NCBI RefSeq assembly: GCF_900114845.1
Contig: NZ_FOUK01000005.1
Location: forward strand, 365,283-429,282
Length of the DNA: 64,000 bases
From: Pimelobacter simplex
GTDB lineage: Bacteria; Actinomycetota; Actinomycetes; Propionibacteriales; Nocardioidaceae
Direction: 5' to 3'
Positions 25,654-34,367 of this stretch are shown piece after piece; the stretch's first letter is position 1; the number at the start of each line of letters is the position of its first letter. The position numbers and the translations under genes were made by a program. Under the pieces are notes generated by a model. That model searched no databases. It saw only the letters and a list, made by a program, of their open reading frames with translations, and had not been told where the DNA came from.

Positions 25654-26450
25654 TCGCGTTCTGGGTGCTCGCGCCGATCATGGTGGTCGCGGCGCTCGGC
25701 CTGCTGTTCGTCCGCAAGGCGGTGCACGCGGCCCTGCTGCTGGCGGTCGTGATGATCAGCCTCGCGATCCTGTACGCCGTCCTCGAGGCGCCGTTCCTCT
25801 TCGCGGTGCAGATCATCGTCTACACCGGCGCGATCCTGATGCTCTTCCTGTTCGTGCTCATGCTGGTCGGCGTCGACGCCTCCGACTCCCTGGTCGAGAC
25901 GATCAAGGGCCAGCGCGCGATGGCCTGGTTCGTCGGCCTGCTGTTCGTGGTGACGATGGTCGTCGCGCTCACCCAGCTGACCTTCACCAGCTCGGCGGGG
26001 CTCGACGAGGCCAACGCCGGCGGCAACGTCCAGGCGCTGGCCGACCTGCTCTTCTCGCGCTACGTCTTCATCTTCGAGGCGACGAGCGCGCTGCTCATCA
26101 CGGCCGCCGTCGGCGCGATGGTCCTGGCCCACCGCGAGCGGCTCTCGCCGAAGCAGACCCAGGCCGACCTCGCCGCCCAGCGGCTCAAGGCCTACGCCGA
26201 GACCGGCGCCCACCTCGGTCCGCTGCCTCCGCCCGGCGTCTACGCCCGGCACAACGCGGTCGACACCCCGGCGCTGCTGCCCGACGGCAGCCCCGCGCCG
26301 GCGTCGGTCTCGCGGGTGCTGGCGGCCCGCGGCACCATGCAGTCCGCCGGCCTGACCGACATCGAGGCGATCAAGGCGCAGCTCGGCGTCGACGACGACC
26401 GCGACGACGACCGCGACGACCGCGACGACAAGGGGGAGTCCGATGACTGA
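25650..26450 (+). CDS. nuoJ: NADH-quinone oxidoreductase subunit J, with acidic repeat tail
   Basis: ND6-type membrane subunit (266 aa) with five helices within the first ~165 residues; helix 3 contains VQIIVYTGAILMLFLFVLML (about 52-71), the family signature with the pi-bulge. The remaining ~100 residues are cytoplasmic and end in a run built from DDDRDD units (about 248-262), encoded by GACGAC/CGC repeats. Such a tail is not needed in E. coli NuoJ. GTG start in a GTGA overlap with nuoI; 8-nt overlap with nuoK. Confidence 0.97.
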   Translation: MIAFWVLAPIMVVAALGLLFVRKAVHAALLLAVVMISLAILYAVLEAPFLFAVQIIVYTGAILMLFLFVLMLVGVDASDSLVETIKGQRAMAWFVGLLFVVTMVVALTQLTFTSSAGLDEANAGGNVQALADLLFSRYVFIFEATSALLITAAVGAMVLAHRERLSPKQTQADLAAQRLKAYAETGAHLGPLPPPGVYARHNAVDTPALLPDGSPAPASVSRVLAARGTMQSAGLTDIEAIKAQLGVDDDRDDDRDDRDDKGESDD

Positions 26451-26736
26451 GTACGTCGTCCTGAGCGCCATCCTCTTCACCATCGGCTCGATCGGCGTGC
26501 TGACCCGGCGCAACGCGATCGTGGTGTTCATGTGCGTCGAGCTCATGCTCAACGCCTGCAACCTCGCCTTCGTCGCGTTCGCCCGCCAGCACGGCAATCT
26601 CGACGGCCAGGTCGCGGCGTTCTTCGTCATGGTCGTCGCCGCTGCCGAGGTGGTGGTCGGCCTCGCGATCATCATGACCATCTTCCGGACCCGTCGCTCG
26701 GCCTCGGTCGACGACGCGAGCCTGCTGAAGTTCTGA
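26443..26736 (+). CDS. nuoK: NADH-quinone oxidoreductase subunit K
   Basis: ND4L-type subunit (97 aa) with three helices. The two membrane glutamates of the proton path are visible in VFMCVELMLNACNL (about E32) and VVAAAEVVVGLAI (about E68). It forms part of the hydrophilic axis between NuoJ and NuoN. It starts inside the end of nuoJ and stops 13 nt before nuoL. Confidence 0.97.
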   Translation: MTEYVVLSAILFTIGSIGVLTRRNAIVVFMCVELMLNACNLAFVAFARQHGNLDGQVAAFFVMVVAAAEVVVGLAIIMTIFRTRRSASVDDASLLKF

Positions 26737-26749
26737 GAGGCCCTGGCCA

Positions 26750-28696
26750 GTGAACGCACTCTCCGCGCTGTCCCTCGCGGCCACCGAGACCCATGTCCCG
26801 GTGGTCGCGCCGACCGACGCGAGCGGCCCCTTCCAGCTGCTCTGGCTGATCATCGCGCTGCCGCTGCTCGGCGCCGCGGTGCTGCTCCTCGGCGGCCGCC
26901 GCACCGACAAGTGGGGTCACCTGCTCGGTACGGCGACGTCCGCGGCGTCGTTCGTGCTCAGCCTGGTTCTCTTCGTCAACCTCCTCGGGCGCGACGAGGG
27001 TGAGCGGCAGATCAGCCAGCACCTCTACGACTGGATCCAGGCGGGCCGCCTCGACGTCGGCCTCGACCTGCTCTACGACCCGCTGTCGGCGCTCTTCCTG
27101 CTGCTGATCACCGGCGTCGGCTCGCTGATCCACGTCTACTCGATCGGCTACATGGCGCACGACCCGCGCCGGCGCAGGTTCTTCGCCTACCTGAACCTGT
27201 TCGTCGCGGCGATGCTCATGCTGATCCTCTCCGAGAACTACGTGGGCCTCTTCCTGGGCTGGGAGGGCGTCGGCCTCGCGTCGTACCTCCTCATCGGCTT
27301 CTGGCAGCACAAGCCCTCCGCGGCCGCGGCGGCCAAGAAGGCGTTCGTCATCAACCGGGTCGGCGACATGGGCCTGGGCCTGGCGATCTTCCTGATGTTC
27401 GTCACCTTCGGCACGACCAGCTTCACCGGCATCAGCGAGCTGAGCGGCGGCGCGACCACCACGACGCTCAACTGGGTCGGCGTCCTGCTGCTCATCGGCG
27501 CCTGCGGCAAGTCGGCCCAGGTCCCGCTCCAGGCCTGGCTCCTCGACGCCATGGAGGGCCCGACGCCGGTCTCCGCGCTCATCCACGCGGCCACCATGGT
27601 GACCGCCGGCGTCTACCTGGTCACCCGCTCCAACTTCATCTTCGAGCTCGCCCCGACCGCGCAGACCGTCGTCGTGATCGTGGCGACCGTGACGCTGCTG
27701 TGGGGCGCGATCATCGGCTGCGCCAAGGACGACATCAAGAAGGGCCTGGCCGGCTCGACCATGAGCCAGATCGGCTACATGATGCTCGGCGCCGGTCTCG
27801 GCGTCGCGGGCTACGCGTTCGCGATCTTCCACCTGCTGACCCACGGCTTCTTCAAGGCCAACATGTTCCTCGGGGCCGGCTCGGTGATGCACGCGATGGA
27901 CGACGACGTCGACATGCGCCACTACGGCGCGCTGCAGAAGGCGCTGCCCATCACGTTCGCGACGTTCGCGCTCGGCTTCCTGGCGATCATCGGCATCCCG
28001 CCCTTCGCGGGCTTCTGGTCCAAGGACAAGATCATCGAGGTCGCGCTCACCGAGAACCCGATCGTGGGCATCTGCGCGCTCCTGGGTGCGGGCATCACCG
28101 GCTTCTACATGACCCGGATGATGCTGATGACCTTCTTCACCAAGAAGCGCTGGGAGAAGGGCGTCCACCCCCACGAGAGCCCGCTCGTGATGACCATCCC
28201 GCTGATGGTCCTCGCCGCGCTCTCCGCCCTCGGCGGCCTGATGCTCGCCGGCAACTGGATCGTCGACTGGCTCAGCCCGGTCGTCGGTCACGCCGAGCAC
28301 GCGGAGCCCCCGCTGCCGGTCATCGTGCTGACCGTCATCACGATCGCGGTCGTGCTCGCCGGCGTCGGCCTGGCCTGGTTCCTGGTCGGCCAGCGCGACG
28401 TGCCGCGCACGGCACCCGCCGACGTCTCGTTCGCCACCCGCGCGGCCCGGGCCGACCTCTACGGCGACGCGATCAACGACGGCCTCGTGGTCAACCCGGG
28501 CAAGGCCGGCGTCCGCAGCCTGGTCGCGGGCGACCGGACGCTCGTCGACGGCCTCTTCACCGGCGGGGCCACCGTGCTCGCCGGCACCGGAGAGCTGCTG
28601 AGGCGCCTGCAGAACGGCTACGTACGGTCCTACGCCCTCGGCATCCTCGGCGGCGCCGTTGTCCTCGTCCTGACCCTGGTGGCGGTGAACCTGTGA
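26750..28696 (+). CDS. nuoL: NADH-quinone oxidoreductase subunit L, 648 aa
   Basis: Largest antiporter-like subunit of complex I, with a long lateral helix at the C-terminus in addition to about fourteen core helices. Conserved features include ENYVGLFLGWEGVGLASYLLIGFW (in parts: NYVGLF.GWEGVGL, about 162-175, with the key glutamate), KKAFVINRVGDMG (about 196-208), the AWLLDAMEGPTPVSALIHAATMV block (about 262-284) and FFKANMFLGAGSVMH (about 367-381). GTG start after a 13-nt gap with a GAGAGG-like Shine-Dalgarno. Confidence 0.98.
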   Translation: MNALSALSLAATETHVPVVAPTDASGPFQLLWLIIALPLLGAAVLLLGGRRTDKWGHLLGTATSAASFVLSLVLFVNLLGRDEGERQISQHLYDWIQAGRLDVGLDLLYDPLSALFLLLITGVGSLIHVYSIGYMAHDPRRRRFFAYLNLFVAAMLMLILSENYVGLFLGWEGVGLASYLLIGFWQHKPSAAAAAKKAFVINRVGDMGLGLAIFLMFVTFGTTSFTGISELSGGATTTTLNWVGVLLLIGACGKSAQVPLQAWLLDAMEGPTPVSALIHAATMVTAGVYLVTRSNFIFELAPTAQTVVVIVATVTLLWGAIIGCAKDDIKKGLAGSTMSQIGYMMLGAGLGVAGYAFAIFHLLTHGFFKANMFLGAGSVMHAMDDDVDMRHYGALQKALPITFATFALGFLAIIGIPPFAGFWSKDKIIEVALTENPIVGICALLGAGITGFYMTRMMLMTFFTKKRWEKGVHPHESPLVMTIPLMVLAALSALGGLMLAGNWIVDWLSPVVGHAEHAEPPLPVIVLTVITIAVVLAGVGLAWFLVGQRDVPRTAPADVSFATRAARADLYGDAINDGLVVNPGKAGVRSLVAGDRTLVDGLFTGGATVLAGTGELLRRLQNGYVRSYALGILGGAVVLVLTLVAVNL

Positions 28697-30225
28697 ACGA
28701 CTTCCCGATCCTCAGCCTGCTCGTCTGGCTCCCGATCGCCGGTGCCGTCGCGGTCGCGCTGCTGCCGCGCCACCTCGCCAAGGTCACCGGTCTCGGCGTC
28801 GCGCTGGCCACGCTGGTCATCGGCGTGGTGGTCGCGGCGTCCTACGAGCTCGACGGCGGCACCCAGCTGCGCGAGGAGCACGAGTGGATCGAGGCCTTCG
28901 GCGTCCACTACGCGCTCGGCGTCGACGGCCTGGCGCTGCTCCTGGTGCTGCTGACCGTCCTGCTCGTGCCGCTCGTGCTCGGCGCCGAGTGGTTCAAGTC
29001 CGACGCCGAGGGCAGCGCCGGCGCGCGCGCCTTCTTCGCCTGGGCGCTCGCGCTCGAGGGCCTCTCGCTCGCCGTCTTCTGCGCGACCGACGTCTTCCTG
29101 TTCTACGTCGTCTTCGAGGCCACGCTCATCCCGGCCTACTTCCTGGTCGGCGGCTTCGGCCGCGAGGGCCGGGGCGCGGCGGCGCTCAAGTTCCTGATGT
29201 TCCAGCTCGCCGGTGGCCTGATCCTGCTCGCCTCCGTGATCGGCCTCTACGTCGTCTCGGCCCAGCAGGGCACGCCGTCGTACCTCCTCTCGGACCTGCA
29301 GGACCTCGACATCGCGACCGGTCCGGGCCGCTGGCTGTTCTTCGGGTTCTTCATCGCGTTCGCGATCAAGGCACCGCTGTTCCCGCTGCACACCTGGCTC
29401 GCCGACACCACCGAGAAGGCGACGCCCGGCACCGGCGTGCTGCTCGTCTGCATCCTCGACAAGATCGGCACGTTCGGGATGATGAGGTTCTGCCTGGGGA
29501 TCTTCCCCGAGGCCTCGCAGTGGGCGACGCCGCTGGTGGTCACGCTCGCGCTCATCTCGATCGTCTACGGCGCGCTCGTCGCGATCGGCCAGGACGACGT
29601 CTTCCGGCTCATCGGTCTCACCTCGCTGAGCCACTTCGGCCTGATCACGCTCGGCATCTTCACGATGACCAGCCAGGGCAACACCGGCGCGATCCTCTAC
29701 ATGGTCAACCACGGCCTCGGTACCGCCGCGCTCTTCCTGGTCGCGGGCTACCTCAGCGAGCGCCGGGGCACGCCGCTGATCAGCCGCATGGGCGGCCTCG
29801 AGAAGGTGACGCCGGTGCTCGCCGGGCTCTTCCTCGTCGCCGGCCTCGCGACCCTCGGCCTGCCCGGGCTCTCGCCGTTCGTCAGCGAGTTCCTGGTGCT
29901 GATGAGTGCCTTCCAGTACGCCTGGTACGTCGGCGCGATCGCGATCACCGCGGTCGTCCTGGCCGCGATCTACGTGCTCTGGATGTACCAGCGCACCATG
30001 ACCGGCCCGACCCCGCCCGAGGTCGAGGGCACCAAGGACCTCGGCGTCCGCGAGATCGCCGCCGTCGCGCCGCTCGTGGTGGCGCTGGTGTTCCTCGGCT
30101 TCTACCCGGCGCCGCTGCTCGACGTGAGCAACCCGATGGTGGGTGACCTGATGCAGCAGGTCGGCGTCCACGATCCGGCACCCACGGTGGAGCATGCCGG
30201 CAACGAGACCGAGGAGGCGCACTGA
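28693..30225 (+). CDS. nuoM: NADH-quinone oxidoreductase subunit M, 510 aa
   Basis: Antiporter-like proton-pumping subunit, about fourteen helices. Key residues appear in FYVVFEATLIPAYFLVG (about 137-153, with the essential glutamate), FAIKAPLFPLHTWLADTTEKATPGT (in parts: KAPLFPLHTWL, about 227-237) and LTSLSHFGLITLGIF (about 312-326). It starts with GTG overlapping the nuoL stop (GTGA) and its TGA shares a base with the nuoN ATG. Frames extending upstream are within nuoL. Confidence 0.98.
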   Translation: MNDFPILSLLVWLPIAGAVAVALLPRHLAKVTGLGVALATLVIGVVVAASYELDGGTQLREEHEWIEAFGVHYALGVDGLALLLVLLTVLLVPLVLGAEWFKSDAEGSAGARAFFAWALALEGLSLAVFCATDVFLFYVVFEATLIPAYFLVGGFGREGRGAAALKFLMFQLAGGLILLASVIGLYVVSAQQGTPSYLLSDLQDLDIATGPGRWLFFGFFIAFAIKAPLFPLHTWLADTTEKATPGTGVLLVCILDKIGTFGMMRFCLGIFPEASQWATPLVVTLALISIVYGALVAIGQDDVFRLIGLTSLSHFGLITLGIFTMTSQGNTGAILYMVNHGLGTAALFLVAGYLSERRGTPLISRMGGLEKVTPVLAGLFLVAGLATLGLPGLSPFVSEFLVLMSAFQYAWYVGAIAITAVVLAAIYVLWMYQRTMTGPTPPEVEGTKDLGVREIAAVAPLVVALVFLGFYPAPLLDVSNPMVGDLMQQVGVHDPAPTVEHAGNETEEAH

Positions 30226-31826
30226 TGGAGTTCGTGAAGCCCGAGCTCGAGTACGCCGAGCTCCTCCCGCTCCTCATCGTCCTCGGCGGCGCCTGCGTGG
30301 GCGTGGCGATCGAGGCGTTCGTGCCGCGCGGCCTGCGCCGGCTGCCCCAGATCGTCCTCTCGGCACTGGTCGTGGTGGGCGCCCTGGTCGCGACGATCCT
30401 GGTCGGCACCCACCTCGACGAGCACACCGGTGCCGCCGGCGCGACCGGTCGCGGCCTGGTCGGCGCGATGGGCAGCATCGTGGTCGACGGCCCGACGATC
30501 TACCTCTGGGCACTCATCCTGGTCTTCGCCCTCGGTGGCGTGGCGCTCTTCGCCGAGCAGCGGCTCGAGGGCGGCGTGTCCGCCTTCACCGGCCAGGCGG
30601 CGGCGCTGCCCGGCACCGAGGGGGAGCGCGAGGCCTCCACCCGCGGCCTCGACCACACCGAGGTCTACCCGCTGCTGCTCTTCGCGGTCGGCGGCATGCT
30701 CATGTTCCCGGCGTCCGGCGACCTGCTCACCATGTTCGTCGCCCTCGAGATCCTCTCGCTCCCGCTCTACCTGCTCTGCGGCCTGGCCCGGCGCCGGCGC
30801 CTGCTGAGCCAGGAGGCGGCGATGAAGTACTTCCTCCTCGGCGCCTTCGCCTCCGGCTTCTTCCTCTACGGCGCCGCGCTGGTCTACGGCTACGCCGGCT
30901 CGGTCACCTTCGCGGGCATCAACGAGGCGGTCCGTGCGGGCGCCGACAACCACGTCCTGCTGCTGGCCGGCATCGGCCTGCTCGCCGTCGGCCTGCTCTT
31001 CAAGGTCGGCGCCGCGCCCTTCCAGGCCTGGACCCCCGACGTCTACCAGGGCGCGCCCACCGCGGTCACCGCGTTCATGGCGGCCGGCACCAAGGTCGCC
31101 GCGTTCGGCGCCCTGCTCCGCCTCATGTACGTCGCCTTCGGCGGCGAGCGCTGGAGCTGGCAGCCGATGCTCTGGGTGATCGCGATCGCCTCGATGGTCC
31201 TCGGCGCGGTCCTCGCCATCGTCCAGAGCGACGTGAAGCGGATGCTCGCCTACTCCTCGGTGGCCCACACCGGCTTCCTGCTCGTCGGCGTGCTCGGCGT
31301 CCAGAGCGCGGGCGAGCTGGCCGACGGCCAGTACACCTCGCTCGAGGGCGTGCTCTTCTACCTCACCACCTACGGCTTCGCGATGATCGGCGCCTTCGCC
31401 ATCGTCACGCTGGTGCGCGACGCGGGCGGCGAGGCGACGGCGTACGACCGGTGGGCCGGGCTGGGCCGGACCTCCCCCCTGGTGGCCGGCGCCTTCGCCT
31501 TCTTCCTGCTCTCGATGGCGGGCATCCCGCTCACCGCGGGCTTCATCGGCAAGTGGGCGGTCTTCACCTCCGCGATGTCGGCGGGCGCCTGGCCGGTGGT
31601 CCTGGTCGCGATCGGGTGCAGCATCGTGGCCATCACGTTCTACGTGCGCCACATCCGGCTGATGTTCTTCACCGACCCCCACCCGGACGGCGCCGGCACG
31701 GTCACCCGCTCGTCCCTGCTGACCTCGGGGACCATCGTCGTGTGCCTCGTCGCGACCCTGGCGCTGGGCATCCTGCCGGGCCCGGTTCTCGATCTGGTCA
31801 CCAGTGCGGGAGACTTCATCAGGTGA
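30225..31826 (+). CDS. nuoN: NADH-quinone oxidoreductase subunit N, 533 aa
   Basis: Third antiporter-like subunit. Family landmarks are FVALEILSLPLYLLCGL (about 171-187), EAAMKYFLLGAFASGF (about 197-212), KVGAAPFQAWTPDVYQGAPT (about 261-280) and KRMLAYSSVAHTGFLL (about 338-353). An insertion of mixed charge (about 120-145) separates early helices. It ends in a GTGA overlap with the prenyl synthase, tying menaquinone side-chain supply to complex I expression. Confidence 0.98.
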   Translation: MEFVKPELEYAELLPLLIVLGGACVGVAIEAFVPRGLRRLPQIVLSALVVVGALVATILVGTHLDEHTGAAGATGRGLVGAMGSIVVDGPTIYLWALILVFALGGVALFAEQRLEGGVSAFTGQAAALPGTEGEREASTRGLDHTEVYPLLLFAVGGMLMFPASGDLLTMFVALEILSLPLYLLCGLARRRRLLSQEAAMKYFLLGAFASGFFLYGAALVYGYAGSVTFAGINEAVRAGADNHVLLLAGIGLLAVGLLFKVGAAPFQAWTPDVYQGAPTAVTAFMAAGTKVAAFGALLRLMYVAFGGERWSWQPMLWVIAIASMVLGAVLAIVQSDVKRMLAYSSVAHTGFLLVGVLGVQSAGELADGQYTSLEGVLFYLTTYGFAMIGAFAIVTLVRDAGGEATAYDRWAGLGRTSPLVAGAFAFFLLSMAGIPLTAGFIGKWAVFTSAMSAGAWPVVLVAIGCSIVAITFYVRHIRLMFFTDPHPDGAGTVTRSSLLTSGTIVVCLVATLALGILPGPVLDLVTSAGDFIR

Positions 31827-32845
31827 CCTCCGCTGCGCGTCCCGCCGACCTGGCCCTGCCGATCGACGACCCCGCCCTGGCCGACCGGCTCAGGGCGCGG
31901 ATGGCGTCCGTCGAAGAGGCGCTCTACGGCCATGCGGCGAGCCGGACGACGTACGTCACCGAGGCGGCGCGGCACCTCCTCGCCGCCGGCGGAAAGCGCT
32001 TCCGGCCGCTGCTCGTGCTCCTCGCCGCCGAGGCCGGACCGCGGCCCGAGGCGCCCGAGGTGCTCACCGCGGCCTGCGTCGTCGAGATCACCCACGTGGG
32101 CTCGCTCTACCACGACGACGTCATGGACGAGGCCGCGCTGCGCCGCGGCGAGGACTCCGCCAACGCGCGCTACGACAACCTGGTCGCGATCCTGACCGGT
32201 GACTTCCTGTTCGCCAAGTCCTCCGAGCTGACTGCCGAGCTCGGCCCCGAGGCGGTCAAGATCCAGGCCGAGACCTTCACCCGGCTCGTCGAGGGCCAGA
32301 TCCTCGAGACGGTGAAGCCCGGCCCCGGCGAGGACGCCCTCGCCCACTACCTCGACGTCGTCGCCGGCAAGACCGGCTCGCTCATCGCCACCTCGGCCCA
32401 CTACGGCGCCCGCTTCGCGGGGGCCGAGCCGGCCGTCGTCGACGCGCTGACGGCCTACGGCGAGCTCGTCGGCACCGCCTTCCAGCTCTCCGACGACATC
32501 CTCGACATCGCCTCCGAGACCGAGGAGTCCGGCAAGACGCCGGGCACCGACCTCAAGGAGGGCGTCCCGACGCTCCCGGTCCTGATGGCCCGTGCGTCCA
32601 CCGACCCGGCCGACGCCCGTCTGCTCGAGCTGCTCGACCCCGAGCGCACCGACCTCGCCGCCGACGCCGACCTCCACGCCGAGGCGCTCGACCTGCTCCG
32701 CAAGCACCCGGCCATGGCCGAGGCGCAGGCCTACGTCGTGGCCCGGGCCCAGGAGGCCAAGCAGCTGCTCGAGGTGCTCCCGCAGGGTGCGGTCCGCGGG
32801 GCTCTCGAGGCGTTCGCCGACGTCGTGGCGGTCCGCTCGGCCTGA
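31823..32845 (+). CDS. All-trans polyprenyl diphosphate synthase, 340 aa
   Basis: Isoprenyl diphosphate synthase that elongates an allylic diphosphate with IPP. The GGKRFRP motif (about 56-62), first Asp-rich motif D98-D99-V-M-D102 and second Asp-rich motif D223-D224-I-L-D227 are intact. Residues before the first motif (SLYH) are small to medium, consistent with long-chain products for menaquinone, but chain length cannot be fixed by eye. GTG start overlapping nuoN; the position after nuoN is conserved in actinobacteria. It ends ten bases before a convergent SDR gene. Confidence 0.94.
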   Translation: MTSAARPADLALPIDDPALADRLRARMASVEEALYGHAASRTTYVTEAARHLLAAGGKRFRPLLVLLAAEAGPRPEAPEVLTAACVVEITHVGSLYHDDVMDEAALRRGEDSANARYDNLVAILTGDFLFAKSSELTAELGPEAVKIQAETFTRLVEGQILETVKPGPGEDALAHYLDVVAGKTGSLIATSAHYGARFAGAEPAVVDALTAYGELVGTAFQLSDDILDIASETEESGKTPGTDLKEGVPTLPVLMARASTDPADARLLELLDPERTDLAADADLHAEALDLLRKHPAMAEAQAYVVARAQEAKQLLEVLPQGAVRGALEAFADVVAVRSA

Positions 32846-32865
32846 GCTCGCCCGCTCAGGCGAGC
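32846..32865. terminator. Bidirectional hairpin between prenyl synthase and SDR genes
   Basis: A perfect 7-bp stem GCTCGCC/GGCGAGC around the 6-nt loop CGCTCA. The SDR stop codon lies in the loop, and the prenyl synthase stop directly precedes the stem. Confidence 0.55.
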
Positions 32866-33587
32866 GAGCGGCCGCCGTCGACGGTGAGCCGCTGGCCGGT
32901 CACGAACGACGCCGCCCGGGCGGCGAAGAAGGCGACCGCGTTCGCGACGTCGTCCGGCGTGCCCATCCGGGCGACCGGGACGGTGGCGAGGTAGCCGGTG
33001 ACGTCGACGCCCTCGTGCCGCTCGACCGGCACGAAGCCGGGCGCGACCGCGTTCACGGTGATCCCGCGCCCGGCCAGCTCGACCGCCCAGGCCCGCATCA
33101 GCCCCACCTGGGCGCTCTTCGCGGTGGCGTAGGCCGAGCGGCCCGGCGGTGGCCGGTCCACCACCTCGGAGTCGACCATCACGATCCGCCCGGCGCCACT
33201 GGCGGTCAGGTCGTCGAGCAGGGCGTCGAGCAGCAGCACCGGGCTCCGGGCGAAGAAGTCGAGCTGGTCGAGGTGGTCGCGCCAGCTCGTGTGCTCGACG
33301 GCGATGTCGGGCTGCGGGCCGGTCGCGTTGAGCACGAGCGTGCGGACCGGGCCGAGCGTGCGTCGTACGCCGTCGACGAGGGTGGCGACCTGGTCGGGGT
33401 CGGTGACGTCCCCGAGCGCCGGCGCGGCGGTGCCGCCCGCCGCCCGGATGCGCGCGATGACGGCGTCCGCCTCGTCCGGGTCGAGGCCGTTGACCGCCAC
33501 CGTGACGCCCTCGGCGGCGAGCCGGGCGGCGATGGCGGCGCCGAGCCCGCGGGTGCTGCCGGTCACCAGGGCGACGTCGGGCTCCAT
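32856..33587 (-). CDS. Short-chain dehydrogenase/reductase, 243 aa
   Basis: Classical SDR with Rossmann motif TGSTRGLG (residues 9-16), an NATG variant of the NNAG motif (87-90) and the catalytic S140, Y153 and K157 (YATAK). The N-terminal glycine pattern and Arg at position 13 favour NADP(H). The C-terminus RLTVDGGRSLA is typical. It resembles 3-oxoacyl-ACP reductase-like (FabG-like) enzymes, but the substrate is unknown. It stands alone with its own promoter. Confidence 0.92.
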   Translation of the reverse strand: MEPDVALVTGSTRGLGAAIAARLAAEGVTVAVNGLDPDEADAVIARIRAAGGTAAPALGDVTDPDQVATLVDGVRRTLGPVRTLVLNATGPQPDIAVEHTSWRDHLDQLDFFARSPVLLLDALLDDLTASGAGRIVMVDSEVVDRPPPGRSAYATAKSAQVGLMRAWAVELAGRGITVNAVAPGFVPVERHEGVDVTGYLATVPVARMGTPDDVANAVAFFAARAASFVTGQRLTVDGGRSLA

Positions 33588-33593
33588 CCCGCC

Positions 33594-33599
33594 ACCCTA
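33594..33599 (-). promoter_or_regulatory. Leaderless -10 box (TAGGGT) for the SDR gene
   Basis: On the minus strand TAGGGT, six bases, then the ATG at 33587. Confidence 0.5.
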
Positions 33600-33700
33600 G
33601 GACCACGCCCCAGGCGGAGCAGCCAGCCTGACAGGCTCCACCTGTCACGGGCTCGGCCGAACCATGGCGCCTCCGGCTCGTGAAATGCTACTAGCCCGGT

Positions 33701-33706
33701 TAACTT
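33701..33706 (+). promoter_or_regulatory. Leaderless -10 box (TAACTT) for the flavin reductase gene
   Basis: TAACTT, seven bases, then ATG at 33714. The surrounding bases (GCTACTAGCCCGGTTAACTT) are AT-richer than the genes on either side. Confidence 0.55.
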
Positions 33707-33713
33707 TGTTGGC

Positions 33714-34226
33714 ATGACCGTGTTGGCCACGAACCAGGACCTCGACCCCGCCGCCCTGCGCCAGGCGTTCGGGGTGTTCCCGACCGGCGTGGTCGCCCTG
33801 GCGGCCGAGGTCGACGGACGGCCCGTGGGGCTCGCGGCGAGCTCCTTCACCTCGGTGAGCCTCGACCCGCCCCTGGTCTCGGTCTCGGTCGCGACGACGT
33901 CCAAGACCTGGCCGGACCTGCGCCGCGCCGAGCAGTACGGCGTCACCGTGCTCGCCGACCACCACGACGCCGTGTGCCGCCAGCTCTCCGGACCCGTCGA
34001 CTCGCGCTTCGACGGCGTGCGGCTGAGCGTCGGCGAGGGCGGCGCGGTGACCCTCGACGAGGGCCTGGTCCGCTTCACCTGCAGCCTCTACCGCGAGGTC
34101 GAGGCCGGCGACCACGTGCTCGTCCTGCTCCGCGTCCGCGCGGTCGAGCCCGGCGCCCAGCACGACGCCGGCCACCCGCTGGTCTTCCACCGCAGCGGCT
34201 TCGGCCGTCTCGAGCGACCCGCCTAG
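33714..34226 (+). CDS. Flavin reductase family protein (FMN-binding split barrel), 170 aa
   Basis: Flavin reductase-like domain over the whole length: RQAFGVFPTGVVALAA (about 15-30), GLAASSFTSVSLDPPLVSVSV (in parts: AASSFTSVSLDPPL, about 40-53) and the C-terminal HPLVFHRSGFGRL (about 154-166). Such proteins supply reduced FMN or FAD to two-component monooxygenases, or act as oxygen-insensitive flavoenzymes. No monooxygenase gene is next to it, so the partner is unknown. Separate transcription unit. Confidence 0.92.
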   Translation: MTVLATNQDLDPAALRQAFGVFPTGVVALAAEVDGRPVGLAASSFTSVSLDPPLVSVSVATTSKTWPDLRRAEQYGVTVLADHHDAVCRQLSGPVDSRFDGVRLSVGEGGAVTLDEGLVRFTCSLYREVEAGDHVLVLLRVRAVEPGAQHDAGHPLVFHRSGFGRLERPA

Positions 34227-34241
34227 GGCCGCCCCCGATCG

Positions 34242-34284
34242 CCTCGTACGGCGGTGGCGTGCACCCCGCCGCCGTCGTACGAGG
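34242..34284 (+). terminator. Hairpin after the flavin reductase gene
   Basis: Arms at 34242-34259 and about 34267-34284 (CCTCGTACG... / ...CGTACGAGG) pair over 18 positions with two mismatches or wobbles and a short loop. It sits 15 nt after the stop and just before the palindromic element. Confidence 0.6.
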
Positions 34285-34294
34285 CTCCCAACCC

Positions 34295-34359
34295 CCGTCG
34301 CACCGGACAAAATGGTCGTGATTCGGCCCGATCCACGACCATTTCGTCCGGTACGACGG
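34295..34359. repeat. Palindromic element, copy 2, between flavin reductase and rarD
   Basis: Two 26-nt arms (34295-34320 and 34334-34359) match in 24 positions and enclose a 13-nt loop. The arm core ACCGGACnAAATGGTCGTG is the same as in the copy inside menD (9921-9979). It lies nine bases before the rarD stop, between convergent genes, and could act as a bidirectional terminator here. Confidence 0.85.
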
Positions 34360-34367
34360 GACCGGGT

